Positions 1 through 7,950 of a stretch of DNA of 16,142 nucleotides are shown in pieces (the first letter of the stretch is position 1; the number at the start of each line of letters is the position of its first letter). The DNA is taken from contig JABSQL010000012.1 of assembly GCA_013215865.1 (NCBI GenBank), positions 1-16,142 of the forward strand, in the 5' to 3' direction. The notes under the pieces were generated by a model, which worked only from the letters and a program-made list of their open reading frames with translations, did no database searches and was not told the origin of the DNA. This DNA comes from Candidatus Margulisiibacteriota bacterium (GTDB taxonomy: Bacteria > Margulisbacteria > Marinamargulisbacteria > DT-59). The position numbers and the translations under genes were made by a program.

Positions 1-1
1 A

Positions 2-235
2 AGCTTTGAAATGCCCGCCATTTTTGAGTTTGATATTCGAAAAGTATCTTATTTAGACCTCGACCAAACCCACGCCCAGGAACCTCTTTCTTGGAAAATA
101 ATTAATCAATCTGACTCCAAAATAACCGGTCTTCTTACCTTTCCTGATATCATAAAATTACCACAGGCCATCACATTGTATATTCATTTATTTGACCCAC
201 GGGAATTTCAGTGGGACCTCCCGTCACCATCATGA
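2..235 (+). CDS. C-terminal part of an unrecognised protein (partial at left edge)
   Basis: The frame is open from base 2 and ends at TGA 233-235. A methionine codon lies at 11, but the frame runs to the window edge, so this may be the tail of a longer protein or a short one of 74 residues. I do not recognise a family. The visible part alternates charged and hydrophobic stretches and has no obvious membrane segment or signal peptide. The best evidence that it is a real gene is its end: the stop codon shares an ATGA with the ATG at 232 of the hydrolase gene, a typical translational coupling arrangement. A link to the hydrolase's function is only inferred from this overlap. Confidence 0.5.
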   Translation, partial: SFEMPAIFEFDIRKVSYLDLDQTHAQEPLSWKIINQSDSKITGLLTFPDIIKLPQAITLYIHLFDPREFQWDLPSPS

Positions 236-963
236 ACCGTTTGTTACTCATGTGTTTTACTGTCTTAATGGTATTCGGAGACCAATCTTCTGTTTACCCA
301 TTACTTCAAAACAACCCCAAACAAATAACCCTCCCCAATGGGGCCTCTGGCTTATTATATTTACCCCAATCCCATAAATTTTATAAACCCTACCCGCTTC
401 TTATTGCCTTACATGGCATGAAGCAAACCCCAGAAAACACACTTGAAAAATGGCGCCCTATCTCAGATAAGTTGGGCTACATTTTGCTTTGCCCTAAGGG
501 GAGTGAATTTAATAAAGGATTTATTCGAACACCCACTGATGATCGTAAAATGATACTGGCTCTTCGTGAAAAAGTGTCCAACCACTTTACCATTGATTAT
601 AAGCGGTCAATTGTTGCCGGCTATTCAAGAGGGGGCACTTTTGCCTTAGAGTTGGGTCTCCTTTACCCCCAAAAGTTTCCCAACGTCATCTCAATTTTTG
701 GATTCTATAATCAAAAAATGAATCCCATCGTTTCGATTCAAAAAGAGAGTCATGCTTACATAAACTCTCGATTCTTTTTAATTACAGGTCGTACAGATGC
801 CACTTATGAAAGTGCCAAAGGCGCACATCATGCACTTTTGAAGCGGGATATTAAAAGTAAATTGAGAACCTATCAACAGTTAACACACTCATATCCAACC
901 GATTTAATACATACTTTTCACCTGATTCAAGAATGGATGTTTGCCTCAAGGTTTGACACCTGA
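232..963 (+). CDS. Secreted alpha/beta hydrolase (esterase or PHB-depolymerase-like)
   Basis: This is a probable serine hydrolase of the alpha/beta fold, about 243 residues. The N-terminus (MNRLLLMCFTVLMVFG) is short and hydrophobic, so it is probably a signal peptide and the enzyme probably acts in the envelope or outside. Seen in the sequence: the oxyanion-region motif ALHG near residues 59-62, the nucleophile elbow G-Y-S-R-G-G with Ser132, and a strand ending GRTD (Asp189) that fits the acid residue. The catalytic His is probably His219 or His227. The size and the PLLIALHG opening resemble the small esterase/phospholipase and polyhydroxyalkanoate-depolymerase-like group, but the substrate cannot be told. 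The ATG at 232 is chosen because it overlaps the upstream stop (ATGA). An in-frame GTG at 211, preceded by GGGA, is an alternative that adds seven residues. Confidence 0.75.
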   Translation: MNRLLLMCFTVLMVFGDQSSVYPLLQNNPKQITLPNGASGLLYLPQSHKFYKPYPLLIALHGMKQTPENTLEKWRPISDKLGYILLCPKGSEFNKGFIRTPTDDRKMILALREKVSNHFTIDYKRSIVAGYSRGGTFALELGLLYPQKFPNVISIFGFYNQKMNPIVSIQKESHAYINSRFFLITGRTDATYESAKGAHHALLKRDIKSKLRTYQQLTHSYPTDLIHTFHLIQEWMFASRFDT

Positions 964-981
964 GGGGTGTTTTGCTAGGAT
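953..981 (+). promoter_or_regulatory. Sigma70-type promoter for the guaB3 operon
   Basis: A perfect -35 hexamer TTGACA (953-958) is followed after 17 bases by TAGGAT (976-981). TGC directly upstream of the latter makes it an extended -10. The -35 lies in the last codons of the hydrolase gene. The predicted start near 988 leaves a leader of about 30 bases before the GTG at 1017. An inverted repeat occupies the spacer (956-970). Promoter function is inferred from sequence only. Confidence 0.65.
956..970 (+). terminator. Small stem-loop with T run at the hydrolase gene end (weak terminator or operator)
   Basis: ACACCT (956-961) can pair with GGGTGT (965-970), with one T-G wobble and a 3-base loop, and TTT follows. 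The stem spans the hydrolase stop codon and lies within the promoter spacer. It could be a weak terminator for the hydrolase gene or a regulator site between -35 and -10. The short stem and short T run keep confidence low. Confidence 0.25.
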
Positions 982-1005
982 TCTCGACATATTTTTTAGT
1001 CAGAT

Positions 1006-1010
1006 AGGAG
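1006..1010 (+). promoter_or_regulatory. Ribosome binding site that selects the GTG start of guaB3
   Basis: AGGAG lies 6 bases before the GTG at 1017. The only nearby ATG in frame (1029) is 18 bases away from it, too far for good initiation, so the GTG is preferred. Confidence 0.7.
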
Positions 1011-1016
1011 CACAAC

Positions 1017-2180
1017 GTGGATTTAATTATGCCAAAAGAATTCGAAAGAGCTTATGGATTTGATGAAATTGCACTTGCACCTTCGTCCAGAACACTCGAT
1101 CCGGATATTGTAGACATATCTGCTAAAATTGGCCCCATTTCATTATCAATTCCCATCATCGGTTCAGCTATGGACTCTGTGGTGAGCCCGGAAACAGCCA
1201 TATTACTCGGAAAAGCAGGCTCTCTGGGCATTCTCAACCTTGAAGGGGTTCAAACAAGATATGATGATCCAACAGAAATTTTAGACAAAATATCCAGTGT
1301 CTCTAAAAAAGACTATGTCCCCTTCATGCAATCCATTTACCAAGAAAATAAGGTTCGTGATGATCTGGTATCTTTACGTATCAAAACCATCAAAGATGCA
1401 GGGGTACAGGCCGTCATTTCTTCCACGCCTCAAAGTGCACAACGATTGGGACCCATTGCGGCTGCCGCAGGCGCTGATGCGTTTCTCATTCAATCTACTG
1501 TGGTATCTACACATTTTAAGGGAAAAACAGACCATCAAGTATTGGATGTGGCCGCATTTTGCAAAGAATTACCCATTCCTGTCATGGTCGGAAATAGTGC
1601 AACGTATGAAGTGACGCTTGATTTGATGAGAACCGGTGTGGACGCGGTGTTTGTGGGCATTGGCCCTGGCGCAGCTTGCACCACAAGAGGGGTGTTGGGT
1701 ATCGGTATTCCAATGGCAACCTCTGTCGCAGAAGCGGCTGCAGCCCGTGCAACCTATTTCAATGAATCTGGTCGTTACGTATCTGTGATTTCAGATGGCG
1801 GTATTGTTGTCTCAGGGGACATTTGCAAGGCCCTGGGTGTGGGTGCAGACGCGGTCATGATTGGATCCCCTCTTGCCAAAGCAACTGAAGCACCTGGAAA
1901 AGGGTTTCATTGGGGAATGGCCACGCCAAATGCAGTCTTACCAAGAGGTTCCCGAATTGAAGTGGGTACCATTGCCCCTCTCCAACAAATTCTATTTGGC
2001 CCATCTACCTCTGATGACGGGTCACAAAATTTGTCCGGCGCCATTCGAACATGCATGGCCACCATAGGCGCTGAAACCATCGCTGATATGCATGAAAGCA
2101 AAGTGCTGATTGCACCCTCTCTTTTAACAGAAGGAAAAGTCTATCAAAAAGCACAGAGCTTGGGCATGTTCAAAGGATGA
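1017..2180 (+). CDS. guaB3: GuaB3-family IMP dehydrogenase (no CBS domains)
   Basis: It is predicted to oxidise IMP to XMP with NAD+, the committed step of GMP synthesis, in the cytoplasm. The 387 residues form one TIM barrel with no inserted CBS pair. Length and N-terminus ([16 protein letters not shown]) match the GuaB3 subfamily rather than classical GuaB of about 490 residues. Visible motifs are the active-site loop [11 protein letters not shown] with Cys221, the phosphate-binding SDGGI at about 259-263, and [12 protein letters not shown] near 277-288. GuaB3 proteins were long annotated only as IMPDH-related, and cyanobacterial work supports true IMPDH activity. GMP reductase is less likely because the next gene is guaA. 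The stop overlaps the guaA start as ATGA, indicating translational coupling. The GTG start is supported by a well-placed AGGAG. Confidence 0.9.
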   Translation: MDLIMPKEFERAYGFDEIALAPSSRTLDPDIVDISAKIGPISLSIPIIGSAMDSVVSPETAILLGKAGSLGILNLEGVQTRYDDPTEILDKISSVSKKDYVPFMQSIYQENKVRDDLVSLRIKTIKDAGVQAVISSTPQSAQRLGPIAAAAGADAFLIQSTVVSTHFKGKTDHQVLDVAAFCKELPIPVMVGNSATYEVTLDLMRTGVDAVFVGIGPGAACTTRGVLGIGIPMATSVAEAAAARATYFNESGRYVSVISDGGIVVSGDICKALGVGADAVMIGSPLAKATEAPGKGFHWGMATPNAVLPRGSRIEVGTIAPLQQILFGPSTSDDGSQNLSGAIRTCMATIGAETIADMHESKVLIAPSLLTEGKVYQKAQSLGMFKG

Positions 2181-3727
2181 CCCCGCAGCAACGTATTATT
2201 GTTCTTGATTTTGGTTCTCAATATAGTGAATTAATCGCCAGGCGCATTCGAGAGTGTCATGTATTCTCTGAAGTGTTGCCTCATGATACCACCCTCCAAA
2301 AACTAAAAGACCATCACGTACAAGGAATTATATTTTCAGGAGGCCCCTCTTCTGTATTTGAAGACAATGCTCCTGTTTGTGACCCTGATATTTTAACATC
2401 CGGTATTCCCATATTTGGTATTTGTTATGGCATGCATTTGATTACAAAACAACTCGGAGGAATGGTCCAAAGAGGCAAGAAACATGAATACGGCAAAGCC
2501 AATTTGCTGATAGATAATAACGCTGACCTTTTTGAAGGGTTGTTGCTCGAGATGAGCATATGGATGAGTCATGGAGATTCGATTACCCAGTTACCAGACG
2601 GATTTCAAAAACTGGCACATACTGAAAATTGCTCTACTGCGGCAATAGGTGATAAATCTTCCAAAATATATGGCGTTCAGTTTCATCCTGAAGTGGCCCA
2701 TACGCCTAAAGGAATGGATATTCTTCGTAATTTTGTCTTGTCTATTTGCGGATGCGAGCCCAGCTGGACAGCCGCTTCATTCATTGAGGAAGCCATCAAA
2801 AAGATTCAAGAAGAAGTTCAAGATAAAAAGGTCATTTGTGCCTTATCTGGTGGCGTGGACTCTACCACCGTTTCGGCCCTTCTTAAAAAGGCTATTGGGG
2901 ATCAATTGACCTGTATTTTTATTGACCAGGGATTTATGAGAAAAGGAGAATCAAAGCGTATTCGAAATTTATTCACTGACAAATTCAAAATCGATTTATT
3001 AGATATTAATGCATCTGAACGGTTTTACAAGAAAATATCCGGTGTTGTGGATCCTGAAAAGAAACGAAAGCTGATCGGGGAAGAATTTATTCGCACATTT
3101 GAAGAAAAAGCCGTTGAACTGAAAAGTGACTATCCTTTTCTTGCCCAAGGAACACTGTACTCTGACGTTATTGAGTCTGCAACAGTGGGAGTTTCCAGTA
3201 CAGCTGTAAAAATCAAAACCCATCACAATGTGGGAGGGCTTCCTGAAAAGATGGCTTTTACCATTATTGAACCCCTTAAACGACTCTTTAAAGATGAGGT
3301 TCGAAAAGTGGGTCTTGAACTGGGTGTTCCTGAGGAAATTGTATTTCGACAACCCTTTCCAGGCCCCGGTCTCGCCATTCGTATTTTAGGAGAAGTAACA
3401 AAAGATCGCGTCAAAATATTACAAGAAGCAGATGTCATCGTCATGGATGAAATTAAAGCTGCGGGTCTTTATAGAAAAATATGGCAAGCATTTGCCGTAT
3501 TATTGCCGATCAAAACGGTGGGTGTTCAAGGAGATAAGCGCACCTATTTAAATACCATCGCTGTTCGGGCCGTGTCATCTGAAGACGCCATGACAGCAAC
3601 TTGGGTTCATTTGCCCTACGACCTACTTGAACGCATTTCTTCTCGAATCATTAACGAAGTTCAGGGCGTCAATCGCGTCGTATATGATATTTCTTCGAAG
3701 CCGCCTGCCACAATTGAATGGGAGTAA
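2177..3727 (+). CDS. guaA: GMP synthase, glutamine-hydrolysing
   Basis: It converts XMP to GMP using ATP and ammonia from glutamine, directly after the IMPDH step encoded upstream. At 516 residues it has the usual full length. The N-terminal class I glutamine amidotransferase domain carries Cys83 in GICYGMH and the His170/Glu172 pair in VQFHPE. The ATP-pyrophosphatase domain begins near residue 207 with the P-loop SGGVDST at 224-230. The C-terminal dimerisation domain ends in the typical PPATIEWE. The residue after GICYGM is His where many homologues have Gln, a minor variation. The ATG overlaps the guaB3 stop (ATGA) and has no strong ribosome binding site of its own, so it probably depends on coupled translation. 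Its own last codons overlap the next gene by 10 bases. Confidence 0.97.
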   Translation: MTPQQRIIVLDFGSQYSELIARRIRECHVFSEVLPHDTTLQKLKDHHVQGIIFSGGPSSVFEDNAPVCDPDILTSGIPIFGICYGMHLITKQLGGMVQRGKKHEYGKANLLIDNNADLFEGLLLEMSIWMSHGDSITQLPDGFQKLAHTENCSTAAIGDKSSKIYGVQFHPEVAHTPKGMDILRNFVLSICGCEPSWTAASFIEEAIKKIQEEVQDKKVICALSGGVDSTTVSALLKKAIGDQLTCIFIDQGFMRKGESKRIRNLFTDKFKIDLLDINASERFYKKISGVVDPEKKRKLIGEEFIRTFEEKAVELKSDYPFLAQGTLYSDVIESATVGVSSTAVKIKTHHNVGGLPEKMAFTIIEPLKRLFKDEVRKVGLELGVPEEIVFRQPFPGPGLAIRILGEVTKDRVKILQEADVIVMDEIKAAGLYRKIWQAFAVLLPIKTVGVQGDKRTYLNTIAVRAVSSEDAMTATWVHLPYDLLERISSRIINEVQGVNRVVYDISSKPPATIEWE

Positions 3728-4734
3728 GCCTACTTTTAACGGTTGATATCGGCGGGACCACGATTAATAGCGGTCTATTCCAGTTAGATAACCAATGTTT
3801 ACCCATTTCCCTGATTCACTCAACTCAAGTTGCCACTTCAAAAGGAATGCGCGCCGTGGCCCATGATTTTAGTGAATGTGTTGCGCAAGCGGAGGAATTT
3901 TGCAAAGAAAATAAGGGCTCTTTATTACCCATTATCGGTGTCGGTACACCTGGAAATCTGATAGGTACACCCCAGACAATTATTGCAGATGGAACCGCGT
4001 TTAATTTGGAACAATTCTCTGGAGAGTTTAATGGTGTTGATATGCAAGAGTTACTCAAAACCATGATCTGGGAGGGATATTCGATTCACCTTTTTAATGA
4101 TGCGATTGCTCAAATGTGTGGTGGATTAAACCTAATTTTGAAAAAAGACCCCGATTTAGAATCAGAGTTTTTGGGTCATAATATTGCGTATATTGGGCCT
4201 GGAACAGGCCTTGGGGGCGGTTTTGCGAATGTAACACCTGAAGGGGTTCTTGATTTTTACTCTGACGGTCATATATTTGATGTTGCACTTAAATTGGACG
4301 ATCAAGAACCCGTAAAAGCAGAAGATGTATTATCGGGCACTGTGTTCGCAAAATTGGGACATTCTGGAAAGGACGTTAATGACCATGATGACTTATTTAC
4401 ACAATATTCGCCTCAAATTATTGAAATGGGACATTATTTATCTCAATTGGTGACGCAAATATTATCCGGTGACCTGTCAAAAATAGATCCCATTAATAAT
4501 TGGCCTGAAAGTGATATTGAAAAAGCAAAAAAGACCTCTATTTTTCTCTTTGGCGGCAGTTTGGGAACCAAAGGCCGCTTGTCCGAATTATTGCGTGAAA
4601 CCGCACAAGCAGATATTGAGGAACATCACCCAGACATGATTCTATTACCCATTCCAGATTCCGATTTGGCAGCACTGATTGGGGCGGCCTCTTTGATACC
4701 GACTACTCTTTTACAGGATAATGTTTTAGAATAG
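3718..4734 (+). CDS. ROK-family sugar kinase-like protein
   Basis: The protein of 338 residues has the ASKHA/ROK fold signatures. These are a phosphate-1 loop [13 protein letters not shown] near residues 9-21, a catalytic-type aspartate in FNDAIAQM (Asp128), a phosphate-2 loop [11 protein letters not shown] at 159-169, and an adenosine-region motif FLFGGSLG in the C-terminal third. ROK members phosphorylate glucose, N-acetylmannosamine and similar sugars, or act as repressors. No DNA-binding N-terminus is present, so a kinase is more likely. The CxCGxxGCxE zinc motif of typical ROK proteins is not seen after the glycine-rich loop, so the substrate is open. The ATG lies inside the last codons of guaA (10-base overlap). 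No clear ribosome binding site precedes it, again suggesting coupling. Why a sugar kinase sits with guanine synthesis is unknown. Confidence 0.75.
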   Translation: MGVSLLLTVDIGGTTINSGLFQLDNQCLPISLIHSTQVATSKGMRAVAHDFSECVAQAEEFCKENKGSLLPIIGVGTPGNLIGTPQTIIADGTAFNLEQFSGEFNGVDMQELLKTMIWEGYSIHLFNDAIAQMCGGLNLILKKDPDLESEFLGHNIAYIGPGTGLGGGFANVTPEGVLDFYSDGHIFDVALKLDDQEPVKAEDVLSGTVFAKLGHSGKDVNDHDDLFTQYSPQIIEMGHYLSQLVTQILSGDLSKIDPINNWPESDIEKAKKTSIFLFGGSLGTKGRLSELLRETAQADIEEHHPDMILLPIPDSDLAALIGAASLIPTTLLQDNVLE

Positions 4735-4740
4735 TGGGCC

Positions 4741-4746
4741 AAGGAG
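4741..4746 (+). promoter_or_regulatory. Ribosome binding site of the dUTPase gene
   Basis: A clear AAGGAG lies 6 bases before the ATG at 4753. It is one of the few strong sites inside the operon and would give this gene initiation independent of its upstream neighbour. Confidence 0.7.
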
Positions 4747-4752
4747 ATTAAC

Positions 4753-5175
4753 ATGGAACTAAAAGATATTTTTCAAGAACAAAAAACCCTTAATGAGAAA
4801 ATAAATTCCGATTTATATACAGAGATCAAAGACCCTGAAATTCGCAGGAAACGGTTTTTGGAATTTGAGTTAGCGCATCGCCAAGAATCTGCTGAAGCGG
4901 TGGACAGCCTCAATTGGAAATGGTGGAAAAAAGATGATGATGATTGGGATAACGTCAAAATTGAATTGATCGACATGCTCCATTTTTGGGTGTCCATGTG
5001 CACTATTGCGGGTCTTGACTCAAAAGAGGTATTCGATTTGTATTTCAAAAAGAACCAACTGAACCATGACCGTCAAAACAAAGGGTATAAAGACGGGACG
5101 TATTCCAAATATGAGGACGGTGTTGAAGATAATCAACGGTACGTCCTGAACCAGGAAGCCTCCCCTTCTTCTTAA
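4753..5175 (+). CDS. dut: Dimeric (all-alpha) dUTPase
   Basis: It is predicted to hydrolyse dUTP (and possibly dUDP) to dUMP, keeping uracil out of DNA and supplying thymidylate synthesis. The 140 residues are all-alpha in character and carry the metal-binding acidic clusters of the dimeric dUTPase/MazG-like superfamily: E45xxxE49 in the first helix pair, E71LID74 in the next. The family-typical tail KNQLNHDRQ followed by GYKDGTY runs over 100-117. The tryptophan-rich stretch NWKWWKK (54-60) also fits. This family is unrelated to the common trimeric beta-barrel dUTPase and occurs in some bacteria and phages. The C-terminus beyond about residue 125 is a low-complexity serine-ending tail. Only 4 bases separate it from folD, whose product feeds the same thymidylate pathway with one-carbon units. 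Confidence 0.85.
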   Translation: MELKDIFQEQKTLNEKINSDLYTEIKDPEIRRKRFLEFELAHRQESAEAVDSLNWKWWKKDDDDWDNVKIELIDMLHFWVSMCTIAGLDSKEVFDLYFKKNQLNHDRQNKGYKDGTYSKYEDGVEDNQRYVLNQEASPSS

Positions 5176-5179
5176 AATT

Positions 5180-6067
5180 ATGACACCCCACATTTTGGCA
5201 GGACGGCCTGTCTCAGACCAGTTATTGAAAGTTTTGAAAGAAAAAATTCATGCCCTCAAAGAAAAATCGGGTAAAACGCCCGGCCTTGCGGTGATATTGG
5301 TGGGTGACAATCCAGCGTCACAAACGTATGTATCCATGAAGAAAAAAACCTGCAAAGAATTGGGGATCGCTTCTTTTGATTATGATCTTGCACCGGAAGA
5401 TGGTGAAGAGACGTTAATAAAACTATTAAATACGTTGAATAATGATGACAAGGTCCAAGGTATTTTATTGCAATTGCCATTACCCAAAGGGTTTGATGAC
5501 CAAAAAATGCTTTCTATTATTTCCCCACAAAAAGATGTCGACGGGTTTCATCCTGAGAATTTGGGTAAATTGTTGGCAGGGCTTCCCACTTTGAAATCCT
5601 GTACACCCTTTGGTGTTTGGGAGCTGATGAAATTTTATAATATTGATCCGGAAGGTAAACATGTGGTGATATTAGGCCGAAGCAATATCGTTGGAAAACC
5701 TCTTGCAGCCATTCTCATGCAAAAAAACAAGGGCTGTAACGCAACGGTGACAGTATGCCACTCTCGGACCTCCAATCTTGAAGAAATCACTCAAACGGCT
5801 GACATAGTGATTGCTGCGATGGGAAAACCAATGATGGTCACATCAAAAATGATTAAACCTGGGGCGGTGGTCATTGACGTGGGAATTAACCGAGTTGCTG
5901 ACCCTGAAAAAGGATATAAATTGGTCGGAGACGTTGATTTTGAAGACGTGTCAAAAGTCGCAAGCGCCATTACCCCCGTTCCAGGCGGCATTGGCCCCAT
6001 GACCATTGCCATGCTCATGACAAATACAGTGGATGCCTTTTGTGCCCTGAATGACCTTCATGTCTGA
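5180..6067 (+). CDS. folD: Methylenetetrahydrofolate dehydrogenase / cyclohydrolase
   Basis: The bifunctional cytoplasmic enzyme interconverts 5,10-methylene- and 10-formyl-tetrahydrofolate, supplying one-carbon units for purine and thymidylate synthesis. The 295 residues match the usual FolD length. Signatures seen are Y50VSMK54 (active-site Tyr and Lys), the loop QLPLPKG near 98-104, KDVDGFHPENLG (118-129), the Rossmann dinucleotide motif VILGRSNIVGKP (163-174) and the C-terminal TPVPGGIGPMT (265-275). The ATG at 5180 begins 4 bases after the dUTPase stop. No convincing Shine-Dalgarno sequence precedes it, so it probably relies on ribosomes from the upstream gene. The last codons overlap the prepilin peptidase gene by 8 to 17 bases, depending on which ATG is used there. 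Confidence 0.97.
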   Translation: MTPHILAGRPVSDQLLKVLKEKIHALKEKSGKTPGLAVILVGDNPASQTYVSMKKKTCKELGIASFDYDLAPEDGEETLIKLLNTLNNDDKVQGILLQLPLPKGFDDQKMLSIISPQKDVDGFHPENLGKLLAGLPTLKSCTPFGVWELMKFYNIDPEGKHVVILGRSNIVGKPLAAILMQKNKGCNATVTVCHSRTSNLEEITQTADIVIAAMGKPMMVTSKMIKPGAVVIDVGINRVADPEKGYKLVGDVDFEDVSKVASAITPVPGGIGPMTIAMLMTNTVDAFCALNDLHV

Positions 6068-6821
6068 TATATATATTGTTATTTCCCTGATTACTGCGGG
6101 TTCTATTTTGGGAAGTTTTAGCAACATGCTCATTTATCGGCTTCCTCGGGATGAAGATATTGTTTTCAAACGGTCTCACTGCCCAGATTGTGCCCATATT
6201 CTTGGCTTTTGGCAGCTCATTCCCATCCTTAGTTACGTGTATCAAATGGGAAAATGTGTCTATTGCAAAAAACGAATATCCCTTCGGTACCTGTTGGTCG
6301 AAGTGGGAACGATTGGTATCTTTTTGATTACTTGGGTGATGTTTGGACTCACACCCTATGCATTTCAAATGGGGGTGATGTTATGGGCATTACATATACT
6401 GGCTTGGACAGATATTGAAACCGGATTATTGCCCAATACACTCACCTACCCCCTATTGGGTCTTAATGTGATCATGGCACTTTACTTTCAACGGCTCCCA
6501 GACGCCGTTTACGGAGCTGTCGTGGGTTATCTCATTTTTTGGATTATTGGTGTGATTGGGAAGTGGGTATACAAAAAAGAAGCAATGGGAGGAGGCGATA
6601 TGAAACTGTCTGCAGCTATTGGGGCTGCCTTTGGGGTTAAACTGATCTTATTGTCGACTTACATTAGTTTTATGATTGGCGGTGGAATGGCCCTGGGTTT
6701 TATTGTGTGTAAACGAAAAAACATTGCAGATACTCTGCCATTAGGACCTGCGATTATTTTAGCGGCTGTGATCTCTTTATTTTGGGGACAAAAGATTTTT
6801 GGATGGTATTTTGGTCCGTAA
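6051..6821 (+). CDS. pilD: Type IV prepilin peptidase / N-methyltransferase
   Basis: This inner-membrane aspartic protease removes class III leader peptides from prepilins and pseudopilins and methylates the new N-terminus. The roughly 256 residues have many hydrophobic segments. The cytoplasmic loop carries two CxxC pairs (Cys44/Cys47 and Cys69/Cys72), typical of the bifunctional form. The two catalytic aspartates fit Asp121 in WTDIETGLLP and Asp183 in the family motif GGGDMKL. Start choice is between ATG 6051 and ATG 6060; the latter gives MSDIYIV directly before the first membrane helix. Both overlap the folD end. The gene immediately precedes four small proteins with prepilin-type leaders, which are its obvious substrates. 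Confidence 0.93.
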   Translation: MTFMSDIYIVISLITAGSILGSFSNMLIYRLPRDEDIVFKRSHCPDCAHILGFWQLIPILSYVYQMGKCVYCKKRISLRYLLVEVGTIGIFLITWVMFGLTPYAFQMGVMLWALHILAWTDIETGLLPNTLTYPLLGLNVIMALYFQRLPDAVYGAVVGYLIFWIIGVIGKWVYKKEAMGGGDMKLSAAIGAAFGVKLILLSTYISFMIGGGMALGFIVCKRKNIADTLPLGPAIILAAVISLFWGQKIFGWYFGP

Positions 6822-7218
6822 TGGATATTCACTCATAGAGCTTGTCGTTACAATGGCCATTTTCTCAGTTTTAGGACTGGGAATAGCGCTTAGCGCACCA
6901 AAAATTCATGTAAAGATGCAAGCCAAACTTTTGTCTCTTGAGATGCTTCAATTAATGTATACAGGGAGATCTCTTTCCATTGCCACACAATCAGATACAA
7001 CGTTTACTCTAGATCATGCGACATTTTCTCTTAATAATAGGCATAGGGCACTTCCAAATATAGAAATACCCCATCCGTTATCTTCAAAAATGAAGGGAAA
7101 AATAGGGTTTACCCATAAAGGTCATACGAAGTATTCTGGGTCAATCTTTGTGAGTCGATCAAAGGCACTTCATAAAATCTCAATCGTTGTGGGACATGGG
7201 CGCCTGACATGGATTTAA
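6799..7218 (+). CDS. Prepilin-like protein 1 (GspH-like position)
   Basis: This is a small pilin-like protein of about 139 residues. The leader ends RNG, followed by YSLIELVVTMAIF, a class III prepilin site with Glu at +5 and a long hydrophobic helix. Cleavage after the glycine would leave N-terminal Tyr instead of the usual Phe. The start is uncertain: TTG 6799 gives a nine-residue leader, and TTG 6811 gives MVRNG with GGATGG just upstream. Both overlap the prepilin peptidase stop. The rest looks like a small beta-rich globular domain. As first of four it occupies the place of gspH in type II secretion operons, but assignment to type II secretion, type IV pili or a competence pseudopilus cannot be made here. 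Confidence 0.8.
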   Translation: MDGILVRNGYSLIELVVTMAIFSVLGLGIALSAPKIHVKMQAKLLSLEMLQLMYTGRSLSIATQSDTTFTLDHATFSLNNRHRALPNIEIPHPLSSKMKGKIGFTHKGHTKYSGSIFVSRSKALHKISIVVGHGRLTWI

Positions 7219-7511
7219 GAATGCATCGTGGGTTTATTTTACTGGGTAGCCTCGTGACGATGGCTTTATTAACAACACTGATTTCCATGTCGTCATTATT
7301 TATCATAAAACTCCAAAAAGGAATCCATCAGCAGGGTCAATTTCAAGGCCAATTGGAAGAAGGGAAAGTGATTTTTGAGTCTGCACTATATGGTACCATC
7401 ATCGCGTCACCTTACCTTACTGTAGAGAAAACCTCAGATGGATTACAGAAATACACTTATTTTGTCACTCAATCCCGCAAGATAGAGGTACTCATTGACA
7501 TACACCCCTAA
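7209..7511 (+). CDS. Prepilin-like protein 2, lacking Glu+5 (GspI-like position)
   Basis: This is a very small protein of 100 residues. The leader MDLRMHRG is followed by FILLGSLVTMALLTTLI, a prepilin-type site (basic leader, Gly, Phe+1, hydrophobic helix). Position +5 is Gly instead of the conserved Glu. Loss of Glu+5 is known for tip pseudopilins of the GspK/PilX type, which do not need to pair with the N-terminal amine of a preceding subunit. Only about 60 residues follow the helix, so the globular part is minimal. It overlaps its upstream neighbour by 10 bases and its downstream neighbour by 17. An in-frame ATG at 7221 is an alternative start that keeps the leader MHRG. Confidence 0.7.
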   Translation: MDLRMHRGFILLGSLVTMALLTTLISMSSLFIIKLQKGIHQQGQFQGQLEEGKVIFESALYGTIIASPYLTVEKTSDGLQKYTYFVTQSRKIEVLIDIHP

Positions 7512-7950
7512 AAATCGCCAAGGATTCACCCTTGTTGAGTTATTGGTCACTTTTATGGTGGGTTTAATCCTCATGACCAGTGTGGTTCCTGCCTTTTTGG
7601 TTATACAGAAACGAATGGGTTATCTTACCCGAGAAATGATTTATTTTCATGAATGGGCGTATGTGTCACATTTCATAGAAACAGATTTAAAGACGTTACA
7701 CGAGACATTATTCATCACGCCAATACACGTCCAGTTTGTGAATATAAAAGGGGAAACCATTTCGTATTCTCTTAAAAACAATCGCATCAAAAGGCGCGCA
7801 AATCGCCATACGGCATATTTGAACAAAACCCTCGATATCCGCTCATTGCATTTCGAAAAACAAGGTAAAGGAATGATTCATATTCGATTTAGATCTTCCT
7901 TGAGAGAGCACCATATGGCCATTCACTTACCCAATGAAAAAGAAACATAA
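7495..7950 (+). CDS. Prepilin-like protein 3 (GspJ-like position)
   Basis: This has the most canonical prepilin N-terminus of the cluster. A polar, basic leader ending NRQG is followed by FTLVELLVTFMVG, with Phe+1 and Glu+5 exactly as in type IV pilins and pseudopilins. The total is 151 residues. The likely start is TTG at 7495, which lies inside the previous gene (17-base overlap); no in-frame ATG precedes the leader. The C-terminal part is basic, with stretches such as NRIKRRANRH, and has no recognised signature. By order it corresponds to gspJ in H-I-J-K type II secretion clusters, an inference from position rather than from domain similarity. Confidence 0.82.
   Translation: MTYTPKNRQGFTLVELLVTFMVGLILMTSVVPAFLVIQKRMGYLTREMIYFHEWAYVSHFIETDLKTLHETLFITPIHVQFVNIKGETISYSLKNNRIKRRANRHTAYLNKTLDIRSLHFEKQGKGMIHIRFRSSLREHHMAIHLPNEKET

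Noticed and set aside
2999..3352. Minus-strand open frame of 117 codons inside guaA
   Set aside because: It lies wholly within the conserved ATP-pyrophosphatase region of guaA, has no ribosome binding site or recognisable motifs, and is best seen as a shadow of that gene.
6015..6368. Minus-strand open frame of 117 codons across the folD/prepilin peptidase junction
   Set aside because: It is antisense to two well-supported genes, has no plausible protein features and is a composition shadow.
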